In this document: one piece after another, positions 9,833 through 18,186 of the stretch
Layout: the number at the start of each line of letters is the position of its first letter
Numbering within the stretch: position 1 is the first letter of the stretch
Assembly: GCF_006159205.1 (NCBI RefSeq)
Contig: NZ_CP040812.1
Location: 2,108,001 to 2,172,000, forward strand
Length of the DNA: 64,000 nt
Origin: Antarcticibacterium flavum
Lineage (GTDB): Bacteria > Bacteroidota > Bacteroidia > Flavobacteriales > Flavobacteriaceae
Reading direction: 5' to 3'
Made by a program: the position numbers and the translations under genes
The notes under the pieces: model-generated
Told to the model about the DNA's origin: nothing
The model's database searches: none
What the model saw: the letters and a program-made list of their open reading frames with translations, nothing else

Positions 9833-11281
9833 ATGCTCAACGACCTTCAGTTAAACAGTATTCTGGAAGATTTTGATATTGCCTACTGGAAAATCGATCT
9901 TCTAACACAAGAGATTACCTGGAGTGAACATTTTGCATCACTTGTAGGGGCGCCTGCTCCACAAACCTCCCCAATTGAACATTTTCTTAATCACATCCTG
10001 CACCGGGATTACCGTTATGATTTCAGGGTGGCATATGAGAACCTGCTGGAGGGGGCCACGGGCTTTAGCCAGGAAATAAAATTAAAGCTTCAAAATGATA
10101 AATATCGCTGGTTTGAGTGTCGCAATTTAAAAAGCCGGGACAATAATAAAGAAACTGCCGTCCTGCTTTTCGTAAATATTCATCAATCCAAGAGGGACCA
10201 GTACACTATAGAGGAAAATTTCTTCTATTACAGGGAAACTGCCGAAATGACCTCTACAGGCGGCTGGTATGTGGATACTGTTACAAAGGCTATCTATTGG
10301 GACGATGTAACGAAGAAGATCCTGGACTGCCCGCAGGATTTTCATTTAAACTACGATGAAAGGTTAAGATTTTATGGAAGGGACCACCAGGAGAAAGCAA
10401 TTTCGTTATTTGATAAATGCGAAAAATACGGGATTCCTTTTAAAGAGGAAATTAAAATGGTCACTCTGTATGGCAGGGAGTTTTGGGTAAGGGCAACCGG
10501 AAAGCCGGTTTACAATGAAGAGCAGGAGATCATTGGCATACGCGGGGTTTTCCAGGATATAGACGAAAACAAGAACAACGAGATCAATCTTCAGAATTCC
10601 CTGGATATCATAGCCACTCAAAACTCAAGGTTATTTAATTTTGCCCATGTGGTATCACATAACCTAAGATCCCACAGTAGTAACCTGAGCCTGGTGGTGC
10701 AGCTGGTCTCGGAATCGCGGGATGCGAAAGAAAAGATCGAGCTGCTGGATAATATTTCAAGTATTTCAGAAAACCTGGATGCTGCGATTACTCAGTTGAA
10801 TGATATGGTATCCCATCAAAACCTTTTAAAGAAGGAGCGGCGGCAGGTGGCTTTCAGCAATTCTTTGGATGTGGTAGTGGCTTCCATCTCCTCTTTGATC
10901 AACAGGGAAAGTGCCAGGATTGTTTCAGATTTTTCAAATTTGAAAGAAATTATGTATATTCCTGAATATCTTGAAAGCATTTTACTAAATTTGATCACAA
11001 ATGCTATAAGATATAAACAGCCGGGAAGAAAACCGGTTATATTCATACAGTCTTACCTAAAGAATGACCAGCCCTACCTGGAAGTAAGTGATAATGGAAT
11101 GGGAATAGACCTGGACCGGCATGGGGACAAAATGTTTGGAATGTATAAGACCTTTCACCATAATCCCGACGCTAAAGGCATTGGTTTGTTTATAACAAGG
11201 AACCAGGTGGAAACCATGGGGGGTACCATCTCGGTTACAAGTACCGTTAATATTGGTACAACTTTTAAAATCAAATTCTAG
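9833..11281 (+). CDS. PAS-domain sensor histidine kinase
   Basis: A 482-residue kinase without predicted membrane segments, hence probably cytoplasmic. Two PAS-like domains (about residues 10-120 and 135-250) precede the dimerisation helix with phospho-acceptor box HVVSHNLRSH (His276). The ATPase domain carries the N box (LLNLITNAIRY), G1 (VSDNGMGIDL) and G2 (KGIGLFITRNQVE) and ends IGTTFKIKF. The response regulator gene follows after 6 bp, so they are the likely cognate pair. No output domain is encoded nearby, so the signal and the target are unknown. Confidence 0.9.
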   Translation: MLNDLQLNSILEDFDIAYWKIDLLTQEITWSEHFASLVGAPAPQTSPIEHFLNHILHRDYRYDFRVAYENLLEGATGFSQEIKLKLQNDKYRWFECRNLKSRDNNKETAVLLFVNIHQSKRDQYTIEENFFYYRETAEMTSTGGWYVDTVTKAIYWDDVTKKILDCPQDFHLNYDERLRFYGRDHQEKAISLFDKCEKYGIPFKEEIKMVTLYGREFWVRATGKPVYNEEQEIIGIRGVFQDIDENKNNEINLQNSLDIIATQNSRLFNFAHVVSHNLRSHSSNLSLVVQLVSESRDAKEKIELLDNISSISENLDAAITQLNDMVSHQNLLKKERRQVAFSNSLDVVVASISSLINRESARIVSDFSNLKEIMYIPEYLESILLNLITNAIRYKQPGRKPVIFIQSYLKNDQPYLEVSDNGMGIDLDRHGDKMFGMYKTFHHNPDAKGIGLFITRNQVETMGGTISVTSTVNIGTTFKIKF

Positions 11282-11287
11282 AATTTC

Positions 11288-11707
11288 ATGGGGCAAAAAG
11301 TAGAACTGGCGTGTATTATCGACGATGATAAAATATACGTGAACCTGGTACGCAAGATCATCGAGATCAAAAAGCTTTCAGAAAACCTTCTCATTTTCAA
11401 AAATGGCCTGGAGGCGCTGGATTATTTTAAAGTGATCCTCTCCAATATGACCGAGGAGAAACTTCCGGATATCATCTTCCTGGACCTAAATATGCCTGTC
11501 ATGGACGGTTGGGAATTCCTGGGGGAATTCATAAAGATCAAGAACAATTTTGATAAAAAGATCACGCTTTATGTGGTATCCTCATCCATTGATCCCCGGG
11601 ATCTGGAACGGGCAAGATCCTTTAACCTGGTAACAGATTATTTGATAAAACCCATTGAGCTTAAAAAGTTTGAGAAGATCTTTGACCGCGATAAGGATGT
11701 GGCTTAA
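11288..11707 (+). CDS. single-domain (CheY-like) response regulator
   Basis: A 139-residue stand-alone receiver domain with the acidic triad IDDDKIY, the phospho-acceptor Asp66 in DIIFLDLNMPVMDGWEF, the conserved serine in YVVSSSIDP and Lys121 in YLIKPIEL. It has no DNA-binding or enzymatic output, so it must act by protein contact or as a phosphorelay intermediate for the preceding PAS kinase. Its 3' end overlaps the convergent lspA end by 4 bp. Confidence 0.92.
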   Translation: MGQKVELACIIDDDKIYVNLVRKIIEIKKLSENLLIFKNGLEALDYFKVILSNMTEEKLPDIIFLDLNMPVMDGWEFLGEFIKIKNNFDKKITLYVVSSSIDPRDLERARSFNLVTDYLIKPIELKKFEKIFDRDKDVA

Positions 11708-12327
11708 CTAGTCTTGTTCTCTTCCTCTTCTTTTTTAGGAAAGGCTTTTTTATTGAACAGCAGCAACAGCACAACTCCCGTGCTTATAGCAGTATCTGCC
11801 ACATTGAAGACCGGCTCAAAGAAAGTAAAGTGGTCCCCGCCCCAAAATGGGATCCAATCAGGTAAGGTATCATCATATAAAGGGAAGTAAAGCATATCTA
11901 CTACCTTTCCATAGAAAAGATCGGCATAACCACCACCCTCAGGCATGAACTCTGCCACCCGTCCATAGCTGTCAGTAAAAATGAGTCCGTAAAAAACCGA
12001 GTCTATTATATTTCCAAAGGCACCTGCAAAAATGAAAGAGATCGCTACAATAAGTACACGTGATGCGTGGTTCTTTACAGAATCCCATAACCAGTAGGCA
12101 ATACCAACAATAGCTCCCAATCTAAACAGGGTAAGCAGCAGTTTTCCATACTGTCCCGGGATCTTGGTTCCCCAGGCCATGCCCTCATTCTCTACGAACA
12201 GAATACTAAACCAGTCGAAGACTTTTACCTCTTCTCCCAGAACAAAATTAGTCTTAATATATAATTTGGAAATTTGATCTATAAGCAGGATCAAAATTAT
12301 GATTAGGCTGGCTTTTTTTAAGGACAT
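11704..12327 (-). CDS. lspA: lipoprotein signal peptidase (SPase II)
   Basis: Inner-membrane aspartic peptidase that cleaves prolipoprotein signal peptides after lipidation. At 207 residues it has four hydrophobic segments and both catalytic aspartates, Asp109 in AFGNIIDS and Asp178 in NVADTA. The periplasmic segment between them (about residues 120-165, with EGGGYADLFYG) is longer than in E. coli, which is common in Bacteroidota. It follows the adhesin-like gene by 43 bp and lies downstream of ileS and the dksA-like gene, the order commonly seen in this phylum apart from the inserted adhesin-like gene. Confidence 0.95.
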   Translation of the reverse strand: MSLKKASLIIILILLIDQISKLYIKTNFVLGEEVKVFDWFSILFVENEGMAWGTKIPGQYGKLLLTLFRLGAIVGIAYWLWDSVKNHASRVLIVAISFIFAGAFGNIIDSVFYGLIFTDSYGRVAEFMPEGGGYADLFYGKVVDMLYFPLYDDTLPDWIPFWGGDHFTFFEPVFNVADTAISTGVVLLLLFNKKAFPKKEEEENKTS

Positions 12328-12370
12328 TGATTGTGTTGTATTTAACCGGTTCCAAAAATACTAATATTAT

Positions 12371-12991
12371 TTAGTTTTTCTCTACCTTAATATCCCCGGT
12401 TACAGATCGAAGTTGGATCCTGTTTTGACCTTGAAGATTGGGATCTACCTGTACTTTCCCGGCTACCGAATTTGCCTTCACTTCCACCCCGGCAGTTTGC
12501 ACCCAAATGTTCCCCCTGTAGGTATTCACCAGGGCATTCCCGGTAAACTGTTCCAGGTGGCAATATCCCTCCTGCAGCTCTGCCTTAAAATTCCTGAAAT
12601 TTCCTGAAGCTGTAACCGAGGCAATATTTGAGCGCACATATACATCCAGCCCCTGGGGAACTTGAAGGCTAATCTCCATGGAAAACACCTTGTGCGCACT
12701 TAATTTATCAAAACCACCCTGCAGGATCTCCCGAAAACGAGAGTTTAGTACCACCCGCTCCTGTGAACGCTCCACATCCAGGTGGATTTCATTATAATAT
12801 TCCCCTTCACTATATGTGGTAAGAAGGATCTGTTCTCCATCACCCGACCTTATATAAATCTTATAAACCTCATCTGTAAGGATCACTAACTCCTTTACTC
12901 CGGCAGCATCAATTAACCTGGAGCTTTCACTCTGGAAAAGGGCAGCCGGGGAGCTGGTTAGGAAAATGAATATGAAGAAAAAATATCTCAT
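12371..12991 (-). CDS. exported adhesin-like protein (DUF4097-type beta-helix)
   Basis: A 206-residue protein with a hydrophobic N-terminal signal (MRYFFFIFIFLTSSPAAL). The rest is beta-strand rich with the alternating pattern of DUF4097/'putative auto-transporter adhesin' proteins (VYVRSNIASVTASGN, VNTYRGNIWVQT, IQLRSVTGDIKVEKN). No catalytic motif is visible. It starts just after the terminator that ends the ileS-dksA transcript, so it may have its own promoter and drive lspA. Function unknown; family assignment is by pattern only. Confidence 0.6.
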   Translation of the reverse strand: MRYFFFIFIFLTSSPAALFQSESSRLIDAAGVKELVILTDEVYKIYIRSGDGEQILLTTYSEGEYYNEIHLDVERSQERVVLNSRFREILQGGFDKLSAHKVFSMEISLQVPQGLDVYVRSNIASVTASGNFRNFKAELQEGYCHLEQFTGNALVNTYRGNIWVQTAGVEVKANSVAGKVQVDPNLQGQNRIQLRSVTGDIKVEKN

Positions 12992-13001
12992 AAAGAGGAA
13001 C

Positions 13002-13037
13002 TAAAAACGCCCTGTATGAAAATCACATCAGGGCGTT
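13002..13037 (-). terminator. intrinsic terminator after the dksA-like gene
   Basis: Nine-base inverted repeat AACGCCCTG / CAGGGCGTT (13006-13014 with 13029-13037). On the minus strand it is followed by TTTTTAG. It lies 24 bp past the dksA-like stop. Confidence 0.8.
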
Positions 13038-13060
13038 CTAAACTGTTTTAAAACTAACGC

Positions 13061-13444
13061 TTAGCGTTGCAAGTTCTTCGCTTCAATACTTAAAGTCGCG
13101 TGAGGTACAAGCTTAAGGCGTTCTTTATTGATCAATTTACCGGTAACCCTGCAAATCCCGTAGGTTTTGCTTTCTATACGTACCAGGGCATTTTTAAGGT
13201 CCCTGATGAATTTCTCCTGACGTATGGCCAGCTGGGAATTTGCTTCCTTGCTTAGGGTCTCACTTCCTTCTTCAAAAGCCTTGAAAGTAGGGGAAGTGTC
13301 ATCTGTACCATTGTTTCCGTCATTAACATAGGCGCTTTTATAAAGCTCTAGTTGTTCCTGTGCCTTTCTAATCTTTGCCTGGATTAATTCCTTAAATTCC
13401 GCCAGCTCGGCATCACTGAAGCGTTCTTTGGTCTCTGTTGACAT
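13061..13444 (-). CDS. TraR/DksA family protein with a degenerate zinc finger
   Basis: DksA-type proteins bind the RNA polymerase secondary channel and modulate initiation. From the ATG at 13444 (MSTETKERFSD) the product is 127 residues: a coiled coil (LAEFKELIQAKIRKAQEQLE and the helix around IRQEKFIRDLKNAL) with an acidic tip region (NNGTDDTSP), then the C-terminal YGICRVTGKLI, RLKLVPHAT segment. Where zinc-finger DksA has four cysteines, only one Cys is present, so zinc binding is unlikely. The alternative upstream start at 13468 would overlap ileS. It starts 5 bp after the ileS stop and is probably co-transcribed with it. Confidence 0.85.
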   Translation of the reverse strand: MSTETKERFSDAELAEFKELIQAKIRKAQEQLELYKSAYVNDGNNGTDDTSPTFKAFEEGSETLSKEANSQLAIRQEKFIRDLKNALVRIESKTYGICRVTGKLINKERLKLVPHATLSIEAKNLQR

Positions 13445-13449
13445 GGGTC

Positions 13450-16400
13450 TTAATGTTTTTTGATCCACAATTTAGTGGTGACGTTATCGAATTCCACCTC
13501 GCTTCCATCCTTAACCACATCTGCAAATTCGAGGTTTGCAGTTAGTGTCTCGTTTTTGATATAATTTATATTATTTAAGACAGCATCCTCGACAATACCA
13601 TCCTTCTGTAGGGTCACATCAATAGAATCTGTTACTTCAAATCCAGATTCCTTTCTTAGGTTCTGTATCCTGTTCACAAGTTCCCGGGCAATTCCTTCGT
13701 TCTTTAACTCATCTGAGATATGAACATCCAACGCAACGGTCAATCCTCCATTGCTCGCCACCAGCCAGCCCTCGATGTCCTGAGAACTGATTTCCACTTC
13801 ATTGGCTGCAAAAGTAATCATTTTTCCATTAATTTCAATCGAAATAGTACCCTCGCGTTCAATGGTCGCAATTTGCTCTGGAGTGAAGTTATTTATAGCC
13901 GCGCTCACTGCTTTCATGTCTTTTCCAAACCGCGGTCCAAGCACCTTAAAGTTAGGCTTTATTTGCTTCACCAGTAGCCCTGAAGCATCATCTATGAGTT
14001 CGATCTCCTTTACGTTTACTTCAGATTTTATAAGATCCTCCACCGCAGCGATCTCTGCTCTTTGCTGCTCATCCAAAATAGGGATCATGATCCTTTGCAG
14101 CGGCTGTCTTACCTTGATCATTTCTTTTTTACGCAGTGAAAGTACTAGAGAAGAAATAGTTTGAGCCTTCTGCATTTTGCGCTCCAGTTCCTTATCTATG
14201 AATGAGGCATCAAAAACAGGGAATTCTGCCAGGTGAACAGATTCATATTTTTCTTTCCCGGTGGCGGCATTAAGATCCTTATACAGCCTGTCCATAAAGA
14301 ATGGGGCTACCGGCGCACTTAGTTTTGCAACTGCATCAAGACAAGTGTAAAGAGTTTGGTAAGCAGAGATCTTATCCTGCTCATAATCTCCTTTCCAGAA
14401 ACGCCTTCTGCTTAACCTTACAAACCAGTTACTAAGGTTTTCCTGCACAAATTCAGAGATTGCACGGGTGGCTTTTGTAGGTTCATATTCTGAATAGATT
14501 ACATCTACCTTTTGTATAAGAGTGTGTAATTCTGAAAGGATCCACCTATCAATTTCAGGACGTTCAGCTGAAGGAACATCTTCTTCAGAATAAGTGAAAT
14601 TATCCAGGTTGGCATATAAGCTGAAGAATGAATAGGTGTTATAGAGCGTTCCGAAGAATTTACGGCGCACCTCCCCTATTCCCTCAATATCAAATTTTAA
14701 ATTATCCCATGGGTTGGCATTGGAGATCATATACCATCGTGTGGCATCGGGTCCAAAAGCAGCCAGGGTTTCAAATGGGTCTACGGCATTGCCAAGACGT
14801 TTGGACATTTTCTGGCCGTTCTTGTCAAGTACAAGCCCGTTGGAAACCACATTTTTATAAGCTACATCATCAAAGATCATCGTAGCGATAGCGTGCAGGG
14901 TGTAGAACCAACCTCTTGTTTGGTCAACCCCTTCAGCAATGAAATCGGCCTTGCGCTCTCCTCCCTCTACCTTCTCTTTATTTTCAAATGGGTAGTGCCA
15001 TTGTGCATAAGGCATGGAGCCTGAATCAAACCATACATCAATAAGATCTGCCTCCCTTTTCATTGGCTTACCAGATGGAGATACAAGTATGATTTGATCC
15101 ACCACATTTTTGTGAAGATCTACTTTATCATAGTTCTCCTCACTCATATTCCCTGGTTCAAAACCTTCGAATATATCTTCTTTTGCTACTCCTGCTTCAA
15201 TGGCTTTTTTGATCTCAGCCTTAAGTTCAGCAACAGAGCCTATGATCATTTCTTCCTTCCCGTCCTCTGTTCTCCATATTGGCAATGGGATACCCCAATA
15301 GCGGCTACGGGAAAGGTTCCAGTCATTTGCATTTGCAAGCCAGTTCCCGAATCTACCTTCTCCGGTAGATTTTGGCTTCCAGTTGATGCCCAGATTAAGC
15401 TCATGCATACGATCCTTAAAATCTGTCACCTTGATGAACCAGGAGTCAAGGGGATAATATAATATTGGCTTGTCTGTTCTCCAGCAATTAGGATAACTGT
15501 GAACATATTTTTCCACCTTAAAGGCGCGGTTCTCCTCTTTTAATTTGATGGCGATCTCCACATCTACAGATTTCTCCGGGACGTCGCCTTCATCATAATA
15601 TTCATTTTTCACATACTTCCCGCCAAGTTCCCCAAGCTGCTTTACGAATTTTCCCTGCAGGTCTACCAACGGTACCAGGTTTTCGTTCTCATCCTTGACC
15701 AAAAGCGGCGGCACCTCAGGACTTGCCTGTTTAGCTACCATGGCATCATCTGCACCAAAAGTTGGAGAGGTATGTACTATTCCCGTACCATCCTCTGTAG
15801 TAACAAAGTCCCCGGCGATTACCCTAAAGGCATTTTCAGGCTTATGGTAAGGCTGCACATAAGGCATCAATTGGTGATACTTGATCTCCACCAGGTCTTT
15901 TCCCAGAAAGCTTTCTCCAATTAAATACGGGATCTTATCTCCCTGCTTAAAAGGCTTCAGTCCTTCCTCACTTTCAACCTTTTTAAACTTCTTATCGAAT
16001 TGTTTTTCAGCAAGATCCTTTGCCACCACAATAGTGATAGGCTCAAATGTATATTGATTATAAGTTTTAACTGTAGTATACTCAATTTTTGGACCCACTG
16101 TTAATGCGGTATTGGCCGGCAGGGTCCAGGGAGTAGTGGTCCAGGCGATGAAGAATACATCCTGCGAACCATCCAGAAGAAAATCGGGCAGGGATTCTTT
16201 CTTAGCCCTGAACATCGCAGTCACAGTAGTATCTGTAACATCCTGGTAAGTACCCGGCTGGTTAAGTTCGTGAGAACTCAATCCTGTACCTGCTTTTGGG
16301 GAATAAGGCTGTATAGTATAACCCTTATAGATAAGGCCTTTTTTGTAGATCTCTGAAAGCAGCCACCATACGGTTTCCATGTATTTGGACTTATAGGTAA

Positions 16401-16851
16401 TATATGGATCGTCCATATCTACCCAGTAACCCATTTTTTCAGTAAGGTCATTCCAAACATCTGTATAACGCATTACTGCATTCTTACAGGCCTGGTTATA
16501 GTCCTCTACACTTATTTTCTTTCCAATATCTTCCTTGGTGATCCCAAGCTCCTTCTCTACCCCAAGTTCAATTGGCAAACCATGGGTATCCCACCCTGCT
16601 TTACGTTTTACCTGGAAACCTTTTTGAGTTTTATATCGGCAAAAAATATCCTTAATGGCACGCGCCATCACGTGGTGAATACCCGGCAGACCGTTTGCAG
16701 ACGGTGGACCTTCAAAAAAGATGAAAGGTTCTTTCCCTTCACGGGTGGTCATACTTTTCTCAAATACTTCATTTTCCTTCCAGTAGCCAAGGATCTCCTC
16801 GGCTACTTTTGGCAGGTCAAGTCCTTTATATTCAGCGAACTTTTTGCTCAT
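13450..16851 (-). CDS. ileS: isoleucyl-tRNA synthetase
   Basis: Charges tRNA-Ile; class I synthetase of 1133 residues, at the long end for bacteria. The HIGH-like block is GLPGIHH (about residues 54-60), followed by the Rossmann fold interrupted by the CP1 editing domain (WTTTPWTLPANTAL, DGTGIVHTSPTFG). The second signature is QKMSKRLGN, with the expected KMSKR form. The C-terminal anticodon-binding region (WFVRLSRRRFW and beyond) is followed by an extra domain. First gene of the ileS-dksA minus-strand unit. Confidence 0.97.
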   Translation of the reverse strand: MSKKFAEYKGLDLPKVAEEILGYWKENEVFEKSMTTREGKEPFIFFEGPPSANGLPGIHHVMARAIKDIFCRYKTQKGFQVKRKAGWDTHGLPIELGVEKELGITKEDIGKKISVEDYNQACKNAVMRYTDVWNDLTEKMGYWVDMDDPYITYKSKYMETVWWLLSEIYKKGLIYKGYTIQPYSPKAGTGLSSHELNQPGTYQDVTDTTVTAMFRAKKESLPDFLLDGSQDVFFIAWTTTPWTLPANTALTVGPKIEYTTVKTYNQYTFEPITIVVAKDLAEKQFDKKFKKVESEEGLKPFKQGDKIPYLIGESFLGKDLVEIKYHQLMPYVQPYHKPENAFRVIAGDFVTTEDGTGIVHTSPTFGADDAMVAKQASPEVPPLLVKDENENLVPLVDLQGKFVKQLGELGGKYVKNEYYDEGDVPEKSVDVEIAIKLKEENRAFKVEKYVHSYPNCWRTDKPILYYPLDSWFIKVTDFKDRMHELNLGINWKPKSTGEGRFGNWLANANDWNLSRSRYWGIPLPIWRTEDGKEEMIIGSVAELKAEIKKAIEAGVAKEDIFEGFEPGNMSEENYDKVDLHKNVVDQIILVSPSGKPMKREADLIDVWFDSGSMPYAQWHYPFENKEKVEGGERKADFIAEGVDQTRGWFYTLHAIATMIFDDVAYKNVVSNGLVLDKNGQKMSKRLGNAVDPFETLAAFGPDATRWYMISNANPWDNLKFDIEGIGEVRRKFFGTLYNTYSFFSLYANLDNFTYSEEDVPSAERPEIDRWILSELHTLIQKVDVIYSEYEPTKATRAISEFVQENLSNWFVRLSRRRFWKGDYEQDKISAYQTLYTCLDAVAKLSAPVAPFFMDRLYKDLNAATGKEKYESVHLAEFPVFDASFIDKELERKMQKAQTISSLVLSLRKKEMIKVRQPLQRIMIPILDEQQRAEIAAVEDLIKSEVNVKEIELIDDASGLLVKQIKPNFKVLGPRFGKDMKAVSAAINNFTPEQIATIEREGTISIEINGKMITFAANEVEISSQDIEGWLVASNGGLTVALDVHISDELKNEGIARELVNRIQNLRKESGFEVTDSIDVTLQKDGIVEDAVLNNINYIKNETLTANLEFADVVKDGSEVEFDNVTTKLWIKKH

Positions 16852-17012
16852 TTCTTCAATATTTCCAATGAGTCGCGAAAATAAGGATTTTTAAGAAATT
16901 ACGTGATGATTAAATGGTTAAATGATATCATAGCAGCCCCAAGGCTAAAATGTAGAATTAGCATTTGAAGATAAAAATGTGCTACCGGGGAACTGTTTTG
17001 TGCTGCAGGGAA

Positions 17013-17956
17013 TTAGTTGCCCACAGCTTCAGATAATTCATCCAGGGTACCATTCACCCTTAGGTCAACTTCTGTTTCATTAAGCATTTTACTATTTGAA
17101 TGTAATATCCCATTAAAATGGATCTTAAAACGGGTATCTTCCCTGTTAAATATAAAATCCCTGGCACTTTGAGTGAGGCTTCCCCATTCCTTTTCGGCAA
17201 ATAAGGAAACATCCTCTGTCCCATTGGCGGGGATATAAACAATTTCTTCCAGCTGGCCCACCACCTTCATTTCGTCCCTTATAGTAATGAAAAAGATCCG
17301 CTTCTTATCTCTGTGGGAAAAGTATTGAAATTCCTGGCCCTAATAACCAGGTCCAGGCCGTCATCTGAACTAAGGATATTAGTTTCCACTTCTTCAATAC
17401 TAAATTCCATTTTTTTAAATGCCGGGAGAGTATCGCTCAATTCGAGGTCAAATTCTTCTTTGCCTTCTATTGGAACATCCAGAATGACTGATGCCTTTAG
17501 AGCATAGTGTGCACTATCAATATTATTTTCTTTAAAATAACTTAGCACCCGGTCAAGTGGGCCTGACCTTACCTCTAATGGCAATTCTATCACTGTACTA
17601 TCCCCACTGTTTAAGGTCACGGGATCATCATGCGCATCCTCCACCACCTTAATAGAATCGATGTAAGCCTCGTATTCCAAGCTACTGCTGCTAAATTCGA
17701 CAGGCAGGGAATTCTTAAAGATCACCTCTGCAATAACATCTACCCTGTCGTCACTTATATTAGTTATTCTGGCTGAGAGGATATCCATTTCAGGAGTTAG
17801 GCCCTCTGCTATTATTCCCCCCTGAGATGGTGATGAGGAATCCGAAGAAGAAGAAGAAGAAGAAGAAAACCACCACCATATTCCTGCAACCGCTATTAAC
17901 AGCACACCAATTAATATTATCCATTTATTATTTCTCATATCATTTCCTTTCTTCAA
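17013..17956 (-). pseudogene. membrane-anchored double WHy/LEA14-type protein, split by one missing base
   Basis: As read there are two pieces, 17956-17279 (225 aa) and 17270-17013. The first has a single N-terminal membrane anchor (IILIGVLLIAVAGIWWW), a serine-rich linker (SSSSSSSSDSSS) and one complete WHy/LEA2-like beta domain, then enters a second domain (LDLVIRARNFNTFPTEIRSG) and stops. The second piece is the rest of that domain (GQLEEIVYIPANGTEDV, RVNGTLDEL). The A5 run at 17290-17294 (T5 in the gene) needs one more base to read GSFFITIRDEMKV through, giving 314 aa with two tandem domains. Function unknown; LEA2 domains are linked to desiccation tolerance and to lipid or protein binding. 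Confidence 0.75.
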
Positions 17957-18186
17957 TCACATAGAATAATATCTACTTGTTAAAATTTGAAGATTTAAGA
18001 ATAAGATATCAATTACGATGTAACTATCACAATAACAAGGGTTAAGGTTTTTATAAGATGCCGGAGGCAGAATAAAAAAAGATCATAAAATAATTCCCGG
18101 GGAGAAATATTGGGGTGTGGTAACATACAGCTCAAAACAGCAAGATAGTTTCGGCAGTAAAAACTTCTAAGTTTTAAATTTTGCTT

